DNA of 64,000 nt from UBA685 sp049890115. GTDB lineage: Bacteria > Pseudomonadota > Alphaproteobacteria > Puniceispirillales > Puniceispirillaceae. Below the pieces are notes generated by a model. The model ran no database searches. It was given only the letters and a program-made list of their open reading frames with translations, and was not told where the DNA came from. A program made the translations under genes and the position numbers. Shown here piece by piece: positions 43,050 through 53,700 of this stretch (within the stretch, counting starts at the first letter, position 1; every line of letters starts with the position of its first letter). The DNA lies in contig JBMHCC010000009.1 of assembly GCA_049890115.1 (NCBI GenBank), positions 1-64,000 on the forward strand, read 5' to 3'.

Positions 43050-44816
43050 TTAGGCTTGCAGCATATCAACAGATAAGGCTTCTATCGCATCACCTGCTTT
43101 TTGGGCTGTCATGGCAAATGCCTCAGCTTGCGGTAAGCTTAGTGCCCCAAATACAGACAGGCTGGCAATTTTCTGATCTAAAAAGGCAAGATGCGCGCCC
43201 TCTTCTGATTTTTGCGCCTCAGCATAAAGTGCCTGTTTCATCAATAACCAGCCACCAGATAAAACGCCAAGCATCATCAGATAAGGCACACCGCCGCCTG
43301 CCACAATGCGTGGCTGATTGCTTCGTGCACATAAATCATCAATCACAGCTCTTGCCTTATTTGCTGCATTGCGCAAATCTGCCGCAAATGACGCAATCGC
43401 AGCATTAGAGCTTCTATCGGCATGGCCACAACTTGCGCTAATATCATCTAGCAATTGATAGGCCTCTGCCCCCTCATCACGCACTGTTTTACGGAATAAC
43501 AGATCATTTGACTGAATCGCTGTTGTGCCTTCATAAATTGGCAGAATACGCGCATCACGATAATGCTGAGCAGCACCTGTCTCTTCAATAAAGCCCATAC
43601 CGCCATGAATTTGAACATTATGAGAAGTCATGATTAAAGACTGCTCTGTTAACCAGCCTTTGATGATAGGGATCATGAAATCAGCTCTGCTACGTGCTGT
43701 CTCATCTCCTGCTTCACTCGCATCTAGCAAGCTGGCACCATAAATCATCATAGCGCGCATAGCTTCGCTTTCTGCTTTCATCTGGCCTATCAGACGCAAC
43801 ACATCAGGATGTTCTATAATAGGGGTTTTGCCATCACGTTCTAAAGGCGTGCCTTGAATTCTGGTTGCTGCATATGAAATGGCTTGCTGCAATGCTCTAT
43901 CACTCAAGGCTAGCCCCTGAAGACCGACATTAAATCTGGCATGATTCATCATCCCAAACATAATGGCCAGCCCTTGGTTTTCTTCACCAACCAAATAACC
44001 GATTGTACCGCCATTATCGCCATATTGCAAAACAGCTGTTGGCGAGCCTTTTATGCCAAGCTTCTTTTCAATCGAAACACAATGAACGTCATTTTGCGCC
44101 CCTAGGCTGCCATCATCATTAACAAGATATTTTGGCACCAAAAAGACTGAGATACCTTTATGACCTGCTGGCGCATCTGGGGTTCTGGCAAGCACCAAAT
44201 GAATGATGTTCTCTGCCATATCATGTTCGCCATAGGTAATGTAGATTTTCTGGCCACTAATCAGATAATGATCACCTTGTTTGACAGCTTTTGTTTTAAT
44301 CGCTGCCAGATCAGTCCCTGCTTGCGGTTCTGTAAGGTTCATTGTGCCAGTCCAACGCCCTTCGATCATCGGCGGCAGGAAAAGCTGTTTTTGGGCATCA
44401 GAGGCTGAATGCTGCAGTGCTGAAATCAGGCCTTGCGTCAATAGATGACATAGCGAAAAGGCCATGTTCGAAGCTTGCCACATTTCATTAACACAAGATG
44501 CTAGTGCCAGATTAATTGCCTGCCCACCATAGGTTTCACTAGCCTCAATAGATGTCCAACCACCCTCACCAAGCTGCCGATACGCATCAGCAAAGCCTGT
44601 TGGGGTTGTAACGGAGCCATCTTCATGATGGCGTGCACCACCAGCTTTATCAGCTGTATGATTTAATGGCGCAATCACATCAGATGCTAACTTGCCTGCT
44701 TCTGTTAAAATCACATCTATCATTTCGTGATCTGGCAGTGCTTCAGCTAGCGAAGGCATATCAGATGCAAGTGCTGATAGCGCAAATTTCATGTCATCAA
44801 TCGGTGCTTTATACAT
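43050..44816 (-). CDS. dmdC: acyl-CoA dehydrogenase, probable methylthiopropionyl-CoA dehydrogenase
   Basis: 588 residues from ATG 44816; a GTG at 44828 would add four. Long-form acyl-CoA dehydrogenase of the DmdC/AidB-like length class (about 590). FAD region MNLTEPQAGTDLAAIKTKA and KIYITYGEHD, substrate region CVSIEKKLGIKGSPTAVLQY, and the catalytic base Glu429 in LPIYEGTTAIQSNDLL. A C-terminal domain of about 140 residues follows. DmdC oxidizes MMPA-CoA to methylthioacryloyl-CoA. It converges on dmdB with four bases between the stops and so is on a separate transcript. Other substrates are possible. Confidence 0.82.
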   Translation of the reverse strand: MYKAPIDDMKFALSALASDMPSLAEALPDHEMIDVILTEAGKLASDVIAPLNHTADKAGGARHHEDGSVTTPTGFADAYRQLGEGGWTSIEASETYGGQAINLALASCVNEMWQASNMAFSLCHLLTQGLISALQHSASDAQKQLFLPPMIEGRWTGTMNLTEPQAGTDLAAIKTKAVKQGDHYLISGQKIYITYGEHDMAENIIHLVLARTPDAPAGHKGISVFLVPKYLVNDDGSLGAQNDVHCVSIEKKLGIKGSPTAVLQYGDNGGTIGYLVGEENQGLAIMFGMMNHARFNVGLQGLALSDRALQQAISYAATRIQGTPLERDGKTPIIEHPDVLRLIGQMKAESEAMRAMMIYGASLLDASEAGDETARSRADFMIPIIKGWLTEQSLIMTSHNVQIHGGMGFIEETGAAQHYRDARILPIYEGTTAIQSNDLLFRKTVRDEGAEAYQLLDDISASCGHADRSSNAAIASFAADLRNAANKARAVIDDLCARSNQPRIVAGGGVPYLMMLGVLSGGWLLMKQALYAEAQKSEEGAHLAFLDQKIASLSVFGALSLPQAEAFAMTAQKAGDAIEALSVDMLQA

Positions 44817-45028
44817 AATCCAAATCACTCATAGCGCTGTATAATAAAGGGTAAATTTTACGGTGCCTCGCACCATAATTGCAACCTAATTACGGGATAA
44901 CCTCAAATCCAGTGTCTCGCCAGTAAAAACTGCTATTTCGCAACTGAAAGAGCCTTGGTTTTTCATTAGCTGGCACAGAATTATCTTGCGGTACATCCTC
45001 TGATCTAGGGCAAAAAAGGGTTATAAGA

Positions 45029-46447
45029 ATGACACAAATCACAATTTGCTGGTTCAGACAAGATTTACGTTGTGATGATAATCCTGCTTTGGTTGCAGCT
45101 GTAAAAGATGGTGCGGTTCTGCCCATTTATATCTTAGAAGATGAGGATGCTGGCACTGAGGCCATTGGTGCTGCCAGTCGCCTATGGCTGCATCATTCAC
45201 TAGCTAGTCTTAATGCATCGCTAGATGGTCATTTACAGTTTTTTGCCGGCAAAGCTGAAGATATCTTGCATCAGCTTGCATCTGAATATGATGTCACAGC
45301 CATTCATTGGAATAGATGTTATGAGCCATGGCGCATCGCAAGAGATAAAAGAATTAAAGAGCATTTTGGCCAGCTTGCCCATAGCCATAAAGCAAGCCTG
45401 TTATGGGAGCCTTGGGAGCCGCTAAAGGCTGATGGAACGCCTTATAAAGTCTTCACCCCTTTCTATCGTCGAGGCTGCCTTGGCAGCCCCGCACCTGCTC
45501 GCCCACAAGCTGCGCCAACACAAGTGAGCTATGCACCGCCATCGAAGAGCAGCCTGTCATTAGATGATTTAAAGCTGCTGCCAAAAATTGGTTGGGATAA
45601 GGATGTAATAGCTGGCTGGCAAGCTGGTGAGGCAGGCGCACAAAACAGGCTTGATGATTTTCTGGATGGGGCAATTACCCATTATCGTGATGGGCGTAAT
45701 CTGCCAGCACGAACTTATGTTTCTCGTTTGTCACCTCATTTACATTTCGGTGAAATCTCGCCAGCACGATGTTGGTATCAGGCCCTAGATAGATATGGAT
45801 TTGAAAATGATGGCTGTGATGTGTTTTTATCAGAGCTGGGATGGCGTGAATTTTCCTATGCATTACTCTATTTCAATGGTGATTTAAAAACCCGGCCTCT
45901 TAATCAGAAATTTGAGCAATTTCCCTGGCGGCAATCTGATGAAGATTTGGCGAAATGGCAGCAAGGGCAGACAGGCTATCCAATCGTTGATGCTGGTATG
46001 AGAGAATTATATCAGACAGGCTACATGCATAACCGCGTGCGGATGATTGTTGGCTCTTTCCTTGTCAAGAATTTGCGACTTCACTGGCAGCATGGTGAGG
46101 CATGGTTCTGGGATTGCTTATTTGATGCTGATCATGCCAGTAATGCCGCTAGTTGGCAGTGGATTGCTGGATGTGGTGCTGATGCAGCGCCTTATTTCCG
46201 TGTCTTTAACCCGATAACACAAGCTGAAAAATTTGATCCTGATGGTGCTTATATCAAACGCTATGTACCAGAGCTAAAAGACTTGCCTGCCAAATATATT
46301 GGCGCCCCCTTTATGGCCCCAAGAGAGGTTTTGATGGCGGCTAATATTCGACTTGGCACAGATTATCCACATCCGATTGTTGATGCCAGACAATCACGCC
46401 TTGATGCGCTTGCAGCTTTTGCCACTTTGAAACAGATTGCATCATGA
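45029..46447 (+). CDS. phrB: deoxyribodipyrimidine photolyase (class I CPD type)
   Basis: 472 residues. N-terminal antenna-binding photolyase domain (TICWFRQDLRCDDNPAL), then FAD domain with PHLHFGEISPARCWYQ, ELGWREFSYALLYF, QTGYPIVDAGMRELYQTGYMHNRVRM, and DADHASNAASWQWIAGCGADAAPYFRVFNP. These match class I photolyase/cryptochrome FAD sites, including the tryptophan in SWQW. Uses blue light to split cyclobutane pyrimidine dimers. Its stop overlaps the start of the next photolyase by four bases. Upstream (44817-45028) is promoter space with no other gene. Confidence 0.92.
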   Translation: MTQITICWFRQDLRCDDNPALVAAVKDGAVLPIYILEDEDAGTEAIGAASRLWLHHSLASLNASLDGHLQFFAGKAEDILHQLASEYDVTAIHWNRCYEPWRIARDKRIKEHFGQLAHSHKASLLWEPWEPLKADGTPYKVFTPFYRRGCLGSPAPARPQAAPTQVSYAPPSKSSLSLDDLKLLPKIGWDKDVIAGWQAGEAGAQNRLDDFLDGAITHYRDGRNLPARTYVSRLSPHLHFGEISPARCWYQALDRYGFENDGCDVFLSELGWREFSYALLYFNGDLKTRPLNQKFEQFPWRQSDEDLAKWQQGQTGYPIVDAGMRELYQTGYMHNRVRMIVGSFLVKNLRLHWQHGEAWFWDCLFDADHASNAASWQWIAGCGADAAPYFRVFNPITQAEKFDPDGAYIKRYVPELKDLPAKYIGAPFMAPREVLMAANIRLGTDYPHPIVDARQSRLDALAAFATLKQIAS

Positions 46448-47970
46448 AAACCGCACGTTTAATCATGGGTGACCAGCTCTCGCATCACCTGCCAAGCCTG
46501 ATAGATGCCAATCCAGAAAATGATATTATCATTATGGGTGAGCTGGCTGGTGAAGCATCTATGCCAAAACATCATAAACGCAAAATTGCACTGATTTTCT
46601 CAGCGATGCGCCATTTCGCCGATGAATTAGCTGAAAAAGGCTTTACCATTTTTTATCATCATTATGATGCTGCCTCAGCACTAACTAGCTTTGACAGCCT
46701 TGTAAAACAAGCAGCATCACATCATGATTGTGAAACCATCATCATGACGGAGGCCTCAGAATATCGTGTTCTGCAATGGCAAAAGGATTTTGCTGAAGGC
46801 TGGGATGGCAGTGTTGAAATCAGAAATGATACGCGCTTTATGGCAAGTCATGATGATTTTGCGTTATGGGCAAAGGGTAAAAAACAGCTTCGCATGGAAT
46901 TTTTCTATCGTGAAATGCGGCGGCGTTATCAGATTTTAATGGCAGGTGATGAGCCTGTTGGCGGCAAATGGAATTATGATGCTGATAATCGCAAACCACC
47001 AAAAGACGGCCTTGTGATACCTGCAAAGACAGCTTTTGCGCCAGATAATATCACAAATGATGTACTAGCATTGATAGAGGCTGAATTTGCTGATCATGTT
47101 GGTGAATTGGCAGGGTTTGATTTTGCCGTAACAGCCAGTCAGGCAGAGCAGGTATTAGATGCCTTTATCGCAGAACGCCTTGCTGATTTTGGTCATTATC
47201 AAGATGCGATGATAACAGATGAGCCGTTTATGTATCATGCCCATATCGGCTTTTATTTAAATATCGGGTTGCTTGACCCACGCCATGTTATCCAAAAAGC
47301 AGAAGAAGCCTATCATGCTGGCAAAGCACCTTTGAACGCTGTTGAGGGCTTTATTAGGCAAATTCTGGGGTGGCGTGAATATATTAGAGGCATTTATTGG
47401 CTTGAGATGCCTGATTATGCCAACCGCAATCATCTGCAGGCCACTCGCCCTCTTCCTTCATTTTTCTGGAATGGCAAAACCAATATGCGCTGTTTATCGC
47501 AAACCATTGGCCAGACGATAGATACCGCCTATGCCCACCATATTCAGCGCCTGATGGTGATTGGCAATTTCGCATTATTAGCAGGATTATCAGTAAAACA
47601 GGTCAATGAATGGTATCTGATTGTCTATGCTGATGCATTTGAATGGGTAGAAATGCCAAATGTGTCAGGTATGGTGCTTTATGCTGATGGCGGTATTGTG
47701 GCATCAAAACCTTATGCAGCAGGCGGGGCTTATATTGACCGCATGTCTGATTATTGCAAAAGCTGCCATTATAAGGTGAAAGTCAAAAATGGCCCTGATG
47801 CCTGCCCGTTTAATTATCTTTATTGGGATTTTCTATTACGTCATGAGACAGCGTTACGTGGCAATCCGCGGCTTGGTATGATTTATCGCAGTGCAGATAA
47901 AATGACAGATGATAAAAAAGCAGCTATTAAAGATGACGCACGGCGTTTTTTGGACAATCTAGAGACCTGA
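46444..47970 (+). CDS. iron-sulfur bacterial cryptochrome/photolyase, (6-4) photolyase type
   Basis: 508 residues, FeS-BCP family (Agrobacterium PhrB, also called CryB-like). The four cluster cysteines are Cys350 (MRCLSQ), Cys438 and Cys441 (DYCKSCHYKVK) and Cys454 (DACPFNYLYWDFL), at exactly the positions known for Agrobacterium PhrB as I recall them. N-terminus LIMGDQLSHHLPSL is typical. The enzyme repairs (6-4) photoproducts with FAD, a lumazine antenna and a [4Fe-4S] cluster. Translationally coupled to the CPD photolyase through an ATGA overlap, so both main UV lesions are covered by one transcript. Confidence 0.95.
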   Translation: MKTARLIMGDQLSHHLPSLIDANPENDIIIMGELAGEASMPKHHKRKIALIFSAMRHFADELAEKGFTIFYHHYDAASALTSFDSLVKQAASHHDCETIIMTEASEYRVLQWQKDFAEGWDGSVEIRNDTRFMASHDDFALWAKGKKQLRMEFFYREMRRRYQILMAGDEPVGGKWNYDADNRKPPKDGLVIPAKTAFAPDNITNDVLALIEAEFADHVGELAGFDFAVTASQAEQVLDAFIAERLADFGHYQDAMITDEPFMYHAHIGFYLNIGLLDPRHVIQKAEEAYHAGKAPLNAVEGFIRQILGWREYIRGIYWLEMPDYANRNHLQATRPLPSFFWNGKTNMRCLSQTIGQTIDTAYAHHIQRLMVIGNFALLAGLSVKQVNEWYLIVYADAFEWVEMPNVSGMVLYADGGIVASKPYAAGGAYIDRMSDYCKSCHYKVKVKNGPDACPFNYLYWDFLLRHETALRGNPRLGMIYRSADKMTDDKKAAIKDDARRFLDNLET

Positions 47971-48017
47971 AATCGCTAACTATCATCCCAATAGACATCT
48001 CGATTTTCAGATAATAA

Positions 48018-48917
48018 ATGACACCCACTTTGAAATCACATCCGCTTTATGGTTTATCATTGGCAGGTTTTGGCGCATTGGTACTAACGCCAGATGCGCT
48101 TTTCATCCGCTTATCTGAGATGGGCGCATGGGAAATGCTATTTTGGCGCGGTATTTTAATGGGCAGCGTGATGTATTGCGTGATGCTACTAACCAATCCT
48201 GAACCAAAAAAACAGGTTATTAGAAAAGCATTTTCTAAAAATGGGCTTGCTGTTTCAACATGTCAATTTGTGAGCACTTTTACCTTTATCTTAGGCATTT
48301 CACAGACCTCTGTTTCTGTTATTTTATTCGCACTTGCCACATCCCCTATTTTTGGTGCGTTTTTCTCATCTCTTTTGCTTGGTGAGCGCACTCATATATC
48401 AACTTGGGCAGCCACAATCGCGACCTTAGGCGGTATTTTAATCACAGTAAGTGACGCCAGCCATGCGATTGCAGCACCTGATGGCTCTGTTATTTTTGGT
48501 GCGATTTGCGGCCTGACAGCTGCAGCTGCTTTGGGTTTGAATTTTGTGATATTGCGCAAAGATGACAGCTTGCCTGTTGATGCGATTATGGGCAATGGTG
48601 CCTATATGGCATGCATTGCAGCACTTCTTATTAATGGCACAAATGGCCTGTTGGAAGGCAAGATTTACTTTATTGCCATTACCGCGATGATTGTCTTGCC
48701 ACTATCCTTTTACTGCTTAACCTCTGCCTCACGCTATATCATTGCTGCCAATATTGGCTTGCTGATGTTGCTTGAGACGATTTTGGGGCCTATTTGGGTG
48801 TGGCTTGGCGTTGGCGAGCAACCAACCATGCAGATGATCGCTGGTGGTGTTATTGTGATTGTCACGCTTGCCATCTATGTCAGCTATAGCGCAAGACGTC
48901 TTCAACAACAGGCCTAA
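48018..48917 (+). CDS. DMT superfamily (EamA) transporter
   Basis: 299 residues, ten hydrophobic helices in two EamA units. First unit begins LAGFGALVLTPDALFIRLSEMGAWEMLFWRG, second GAICGLTAAAALGLNFVILRKD, with the C-terminal LLETILGPIWVWLGVGEQPT corresponding to the conserved PxxxxxxG..E region. Drug/metabolite exporter of unknown substrate. Converges with the GST gene with five bases between. Confidence 0.85.
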   Translation: MTPTLKSHPLYGLSLAGFGALVLTPDALFIRLSEMGAWEMLFWRGILMGSVMYCVMLLTNPEPKKQVIRKAFSKNGLAVSTCQFVSTFTFILGISQTSVSVILFALATSPIFGAFFSSLLLGERTHISTWAATIATLGGILITVSDASHAIAAPDGSVIFGAICGLTAAAALGLNFVILRKDDSLPVDAIMGNGAYMACIAALLINGTNGLLEGKIYFIAITAMIVLPLSFYCLTSASRYIIAANIGLLMLLETILGPIWVWLGVGEQPTMQMIAGGVIVIVTLAIYVSYSARRLQQQA

Positions 48918-48922
48918 CCTAC

Positions 48923-49567
48923 TTAAAAAGCGATATCAGCCTTAGTTTGTTTCCACGGTTCATATTTTTCCATAATGGCAGCAAATCTGTCACTATCCAG
49001 AAAATCGTTAAGCCAGCGATGCAAATAAGGCCAGTCTTGTGCATCAAACCATTTCGGGTCTGCAATGCGGAATTGGCGTATGAAAGGCAATGTGCCAAAA
49101 TCAACTATGCCTTGATTATCGCCTGATAATGCTGGTTGTTCTGCTAGTTTGGCGTCCCAGCCTGAAAGCCATTCAGCCCCTTTCATGCGATGCAACTCAG
49201 CATCTGCCCCTTGATAGCGCGTGGCATATTTATAGCGATCTAGATGATGTTTAAAGTCATTATCAAGGCTATCAAAATGAGCCTGAACAGCATCTCTATC
49301 ATCATGCCAGATATGGAGCCAGCCTTGCGGATCTGACTGCTTTAATGCCCAGAACATAATATCAAGAGACTGATCAATGACGCTCCCATCAGCTAGCACA
49401 AGCACAGGCACCGTTGCCTTAGCAGATGCCTTGATAAAAGGCTCTGGCTTATCACGCAGTAAGATTTCGCGTAAATGCACATCAATAGCAGCAGCTTTAA
49501 TGGCTAAACGTGCACGCATAGCATAAGGACAGCGGCGAAAGCTCCATAGAACAGGCTTAGTGGTCAT
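48923..49567 (-). CDS. glutathione S-transferase family protein
   Basis: 214 residues. N-terminal thioredoxin-fold GST domain with SFRRCPYAMRARLAI, the CPYA motif being Grx2/omega-like with a catalytic cysteine. ATVPVLVLADGSVIDQSLDI includes the cis-proline and the glutathione-contacting serine. C-terminal helical domain follows. Likely glutathione-dependent thiol transfer or reduction. Its start overlaps the stop of the HugZ-like gene by four bases. Confidence 0.85.
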   Translation of the reverse strand: MTTKPVLWSFRRCPYAMRARLAIKAAAIDVHLREILLRDKPEPFIKASAKATVPVLVLADGSVIDQSLDIMFWALKQSDPQGWLHIWHDDRDAVQAHFDSLDNDFKHHLDRYKYATRYQGADAELHRMKGAEWLSGWDAKLAEQPALSGDNQGIVDFGTLPFIRQFRIADPKWFDAQDWPYLHRWLNDFLDSDRFAAIMEKYEPWKQTKADIAF

Positions 49568-50064
49568 GATTGTGATAAATGCTCTGTGATTGTAAATTCT
49601 GGTCCTGTCACAGCATAAGCAGCTGCAAAACCAGTGACAAGAATTCCGGTTGTTGGTGTTATTTTGAAAAGATGAAAATCGCTAAAATTGCGGATAAGCC
49701 CCATTGTGGGCCCTAAGGCATCCTGCATCCAATCCATCTTTGTCGCAAAATCGCTATCATCGCGTGCAATAGCTATAATATCTGCCTCAAATTTTAGCCG
49801 CACTCTTGCCCAGATATTTTGTGAGGCACTCTCATCTGCTGCCAACATAAAACGTGCTGCATTGCCTTGTAATAACGCTCTGACATGTGCTGAAAGCTGG
49901 CTTGTATAAATGTAAAAACAGCCCTCATCATCACGGATAAAAGGTGAAAACCCTAAATCAGGGCCGCCACCTTCTCCATCAGCTAATTGCGCTACAACAA
50001 TAAGCGTTTTGGCAGTTTCTATCAGCTTATCACGCGCAACAATCACTTTTTCAAGGTCTGACAT
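49564..50064 (-). CDS. HugZ/HutZ-like pyridoxamine-phosphate-oxidase-fold protein
   Basis: 166 residues, split beta-barrel fold. LIVVAQLADGEGGGPDLGFSPFI and FYIYTSQLSAHVRALLQG match the family, and the C-terminal LIRNFSDFHLFKITPTTGILVTGFAAAY corresponds to the HugZ/HutZ heme-contacting region. Related proteins bind or degrade heme. Whether this one is a heme oxygenase or a general FMN/heme-binding protein is unclear. Operon with the GST gene downstream; divergent from the DsbA-like gene. Confidence 0.75.
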   Translation of the reverse strand: MSDLEKVIVARDKLIETAKTLIVVAQLADGEGGGPDLGFSPFIRDDEGCFYIYTSQLSAHVRALLQGNAARFMLAADESASQNIWARVRLKFEADIIAIARDDSDFATKMDWMQDALGPTMGLIRNFSDFHLFKITPTTGILVTGFAAAYAVTGPEFTITEHLSQS

Positions 50065-50133
50065 TAGCTTGTCTTTTCATCTATGATAATACAGTCTATT
50101 CTAGCGTACTATGTGATGAAAAGGAATGGTGAG

Positions 50134-50754
50134 ATGGCAAAGCTGATAATTGATATTTATTCAGATATTGTCTGCCCTTGGTGTTATATCGGGAAAAAAA
50201 GGCTTGAAGAAGCCTTGGCACAACGCCCTGAGATAGAGACTGAGATTAATTGGCGTGCTTTTTTGCTAAATCCCACAATGCCGCGTTCGGGAATGGATAG
50301 GCAAATCTATCTAAAGCAGAAATTCGGTGAAGCAGCTAATGCCGTTTATGATAGAATTGCCGTTGCTGGCCGTGATGCCAATATTGACTTTAAATTTCAG
50401 GATATTGGCTTAACGCCTGAAACATCAGCCATCCATACCTTGCTAATCGCATCTGGTCAGCATGGTTTTTCCCTAGCAGAGCGGTTCTTTCAGGCCTATT
50501 TTTTGGACGGGCGCGATATCAGTGATGCTGACGTTCAGACAGATCTGATTAAGCAAGAAGGGTGCCATAATCTTTATACCAAGGAAAGCCTGCAAAATGC
50601 GGCTAATCAGATCAATGATGATTTACAATTTGGCCGCGAATTAGGCATTGATGGCGTACCCTTTTTTGTCTTTAACAAACAATTTTCACTTGCCGGAGCG
50701 CATCCAGCGCCTGTGTTATTAAATGCGATGGATGCTGCTATTGCTGGAGAATGA
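50134..50754 (+). CDS. DsbA family oxidoreductase, FrnE-like
   Basis: 206 residues from ATG 50134, preceded by AAGGA; the longer frame to 50083 has no support. IDIYSDIVCPWCYIGKKRLEEAL carries the CPWC active site right at the first strand, and there is no signal peptide, so it is cytoplasmic. FGRELGIDGVPFFVFNKQFSLAGA holds the cis-proline. FrnE-like proteins act as cytosolic disulfide oxidoreductases or polyketide-type isomerases. Converges with mfd. Confidence 0.88.
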   Translation: MAKLIIDIYSDIVCPWCYIGKKRLEEALAQRPEIETEINWRAFLLNPTMPRSGMDRQIYLKQKFGEAANAVYDRIAVAGRDANIDFKFQDIGLTPETSAIHTLLIASGQHGFSLAERFFQAYFLDGRDISDADVQTDLIKQEGCHNLYTKESLQNAANQINDDLQFGRELGIDGVPFFVFNKQFSLAGAHPAPVLLNAMDAAIAGE

Positions 50755-50787
50755 TGAAAGCGCAGTCAAGCCCAAGCTGACCATTCA

Positions 50788-53700
50788 TTAAGCAGCAGCT
50801 TCTGTTTCTGCCAGCTGAACTAACTCTTCTAATAGCATTTTGACCGCACTAGCGCGCCCATCTAGCTTTTGCAGATCACGCATAACAACCAGCTTATGAT
50901 CCCCTTTCAGCTGAACCTTGCCTTTTTGTTGTGATATCCAAAAGACAAGCTGTTCTGGGTTGGCAAAATAATTATCTTTGAAAATGACCGAAAAGCCTTT
51001 ATCGCCAGCGTCAATTTTCAGCACATTTGCGCGCCTACATAATTGTTTTAAATCAACAATTTGCAGCAAGTTGTTAACTGATTCTGGAATAGCGCCAAAA
51101 CGGTCAACAAGCTCTGCCATCATCTGGTTCATCTCATCCTGATTAGCCAGTGAGGCAATGCGTCGATAGATAGATAATCTGCTTGTTAAATCAGGGATAT
51201 AGTCCTCTGGGATCAGAACTTGTGTGCCGATATTAATTTGCGGCGAATAGGCTGATTTATCCTCTTCAATTTGTTTTTGTTTCTTGGCCTTTGCCAGCTC
51301 AACAGCTTGGCGCAGCATATCCTGATAAAGCTCAACACCAACTTCTTTCACATGGCCAGATTGCTCATCACCTAACAGGTTCCCTGCCCCTCTGATGTCA
51401 AGATCATGAGATGCCAATGTAAAACCAGCACCAAGCTTATCCAATGTCTGCATGACCTCAAGGCGTCTTTTGGCTTGCGGCGTTACCAGCCTATTTGGGT
51501 CTGTTGTCAGATAGGCATAAGCGCGCTGTTTACTTCGTCCCACGCGGCCACGCAGCTGGTAAAGCTGGGCGAGCCCAAACATATTAGCACGATGGATAAT
51601 CATGGTATTAGCAGAAGGAATATCAATGCCAGATTCCACAATATTTGTGGAAACCAAGATATCAGCTTGCCCCTCTCCAAATTGGGTCATGGCTTTATCA
51701 AGCTCTGTAGGCGACATACGGCCATGTGCTGAAATGATTTTTGCATCAGGCACTAATTTCAGCACTCTTTCATAGAGCCGTGCCATATCATCAATACGTG
51801 GGCATACGATAAAGACTTGGCCGCCACGAAACCGTTCTCGTAAAATCGCTTCTTTTAACACCACATTATCCCAAGCACCAATAAAGGTACGCACAGCCAG
51901 ACGATCTATGGGAGGGGTGGCAATGATTGACATCTGACGCACCCCTGTTAGCGCCATTTGCAATGTGCGAGGGATTGGTGTCGCTGTTAGCGTTAATACA
52001 TGAATATCACCTTTCAGCTCTTTCAAGCGTTCTTTTTGCGCAACACCAAAGCTTTGTTCCTCATCAACAATCAACATACCCAAATTATTAAATTGCAGAG
52101 ATTTCGCCAGCAAAGCATGGGTGCCAATAATGATTTGCGCTGTGCCATCTTCGATACGCTCTTTAATCGCTTTGGCATCAGCTGTGCTTGTCATGCGTGA
52201 TAAGATACTGACATCTATCGGAAAGCCTTTGAAACGCTCTTTAAAGACCTGACCATGCTGGCGTGCCAATAAGGTTGTCGGCGTGACAAGGGCGACCTGA
52301 TAACCTGCCATTGCCACCACAAAAGCAGCACGCAAAGCGACCTCTGTTTTACCAAAACCAACATCACCACAAATCAGCCTGTCAGTTGCTTTGCCAGATG
52401 CTAAATCATCCATCACATCAGCAATGGCATCAAGCTGATCATCTGTTTCTGAAAACCCAAATCTGGCACAGAATTCCGCAAATCCACCTTCTGGTGCAGT
52501 TAGCGGTTCTGTTGTTGCGACAGCTCTTGTGGCAGCGATGCGAATAAGCTGATCTGCCATTTCCTTGATACGCTGTTTGATTTTGGCTTTGCGTGCCTGC
52601 CATGCAACGCCGCCTAATTTATCAAGCACAGCATCGCTTGAATCCTTACCATAGCGCGATAGCATATCAATATTTTCAACAGGCAGATAAAGCTTATCGC
52701 CGCCAGCATAAACCAGCATCAAGCAATCATGATCGCTGCCAGATGAACGAATAGTCTCTAAGGCTTCATAGCGACCAATACCATGTTCGACATGGACCAC
52801 CAGATCACCTTGCTCCAAAGCAGAGACCTCTGTCAGGAAATTATCAGCCCGGCGTCTACCAGCAGGACGTGCCAGCCTTGTGCCAAAAATATCCTGTTCT
52901 GTCACAATCGTTAAATTGCCAATTGTGAAGCCTTTTTCCAAAGGCCAACAGGCAGAGGCACATTGCATAGCAATCGCCTCAGACAGACTAGCCGCATAAG
53001 GAATATCCCTATTAAGCATCTCAGCCAAAAGCTGCGAGGTACGACGTGCTGCCCCCTCGCTTGTAGCTGCGATAATCACAGGGCCTTTTTCAGCCGATTT
53101 TGCAATATAGGATGTTGCTATCCGGAGCTGTGTTTCATCTTTGGTCGCAACAAAGCTCTCACCAATACGCCCACCAGCATGATAGACTAATGAGGCTGCT
53201 CTATCTTGCACAAAGCTAGAGATATGATGTGTTGATGGTTGCTTAAGGGCGCTATCTACCTCATTTTGCGTACGATAGCTCCAATGAGGTGGCACGGGAT
53301 AATAAGGCACATCATCATCTAAATCAGGCTGCTGGCGTGCTTCATAAAATTCATTTATCTGTTCAATTCTAGCTGATAATGCCGCTTCTGCGTCTTCATC
53401 AAACAGAATCTCAGCATTTGGGCAGTAATCTTCAATAAAGGCCATATCCTGATGCAATAAGGCTGACCAATGTTCCAAACCAGGCATCATCCGGCCAGCG
53501 GAAACAGATTCATATAAGGGTGATTTTGCAGCACGCCCCCCAAATAATTCCAAGAAACGGCCACGAAATAGCGCAATCGCCGCCTCATCCAATAAAAATT
53601 CAGCAGCTGGCTGAATGACAATCTCATCAATGCTGCCTTGTGAACGCTGGGACAGCGCATCAAATAATTTTATGGTTTCAATCTCATCACCAAAGAAATC

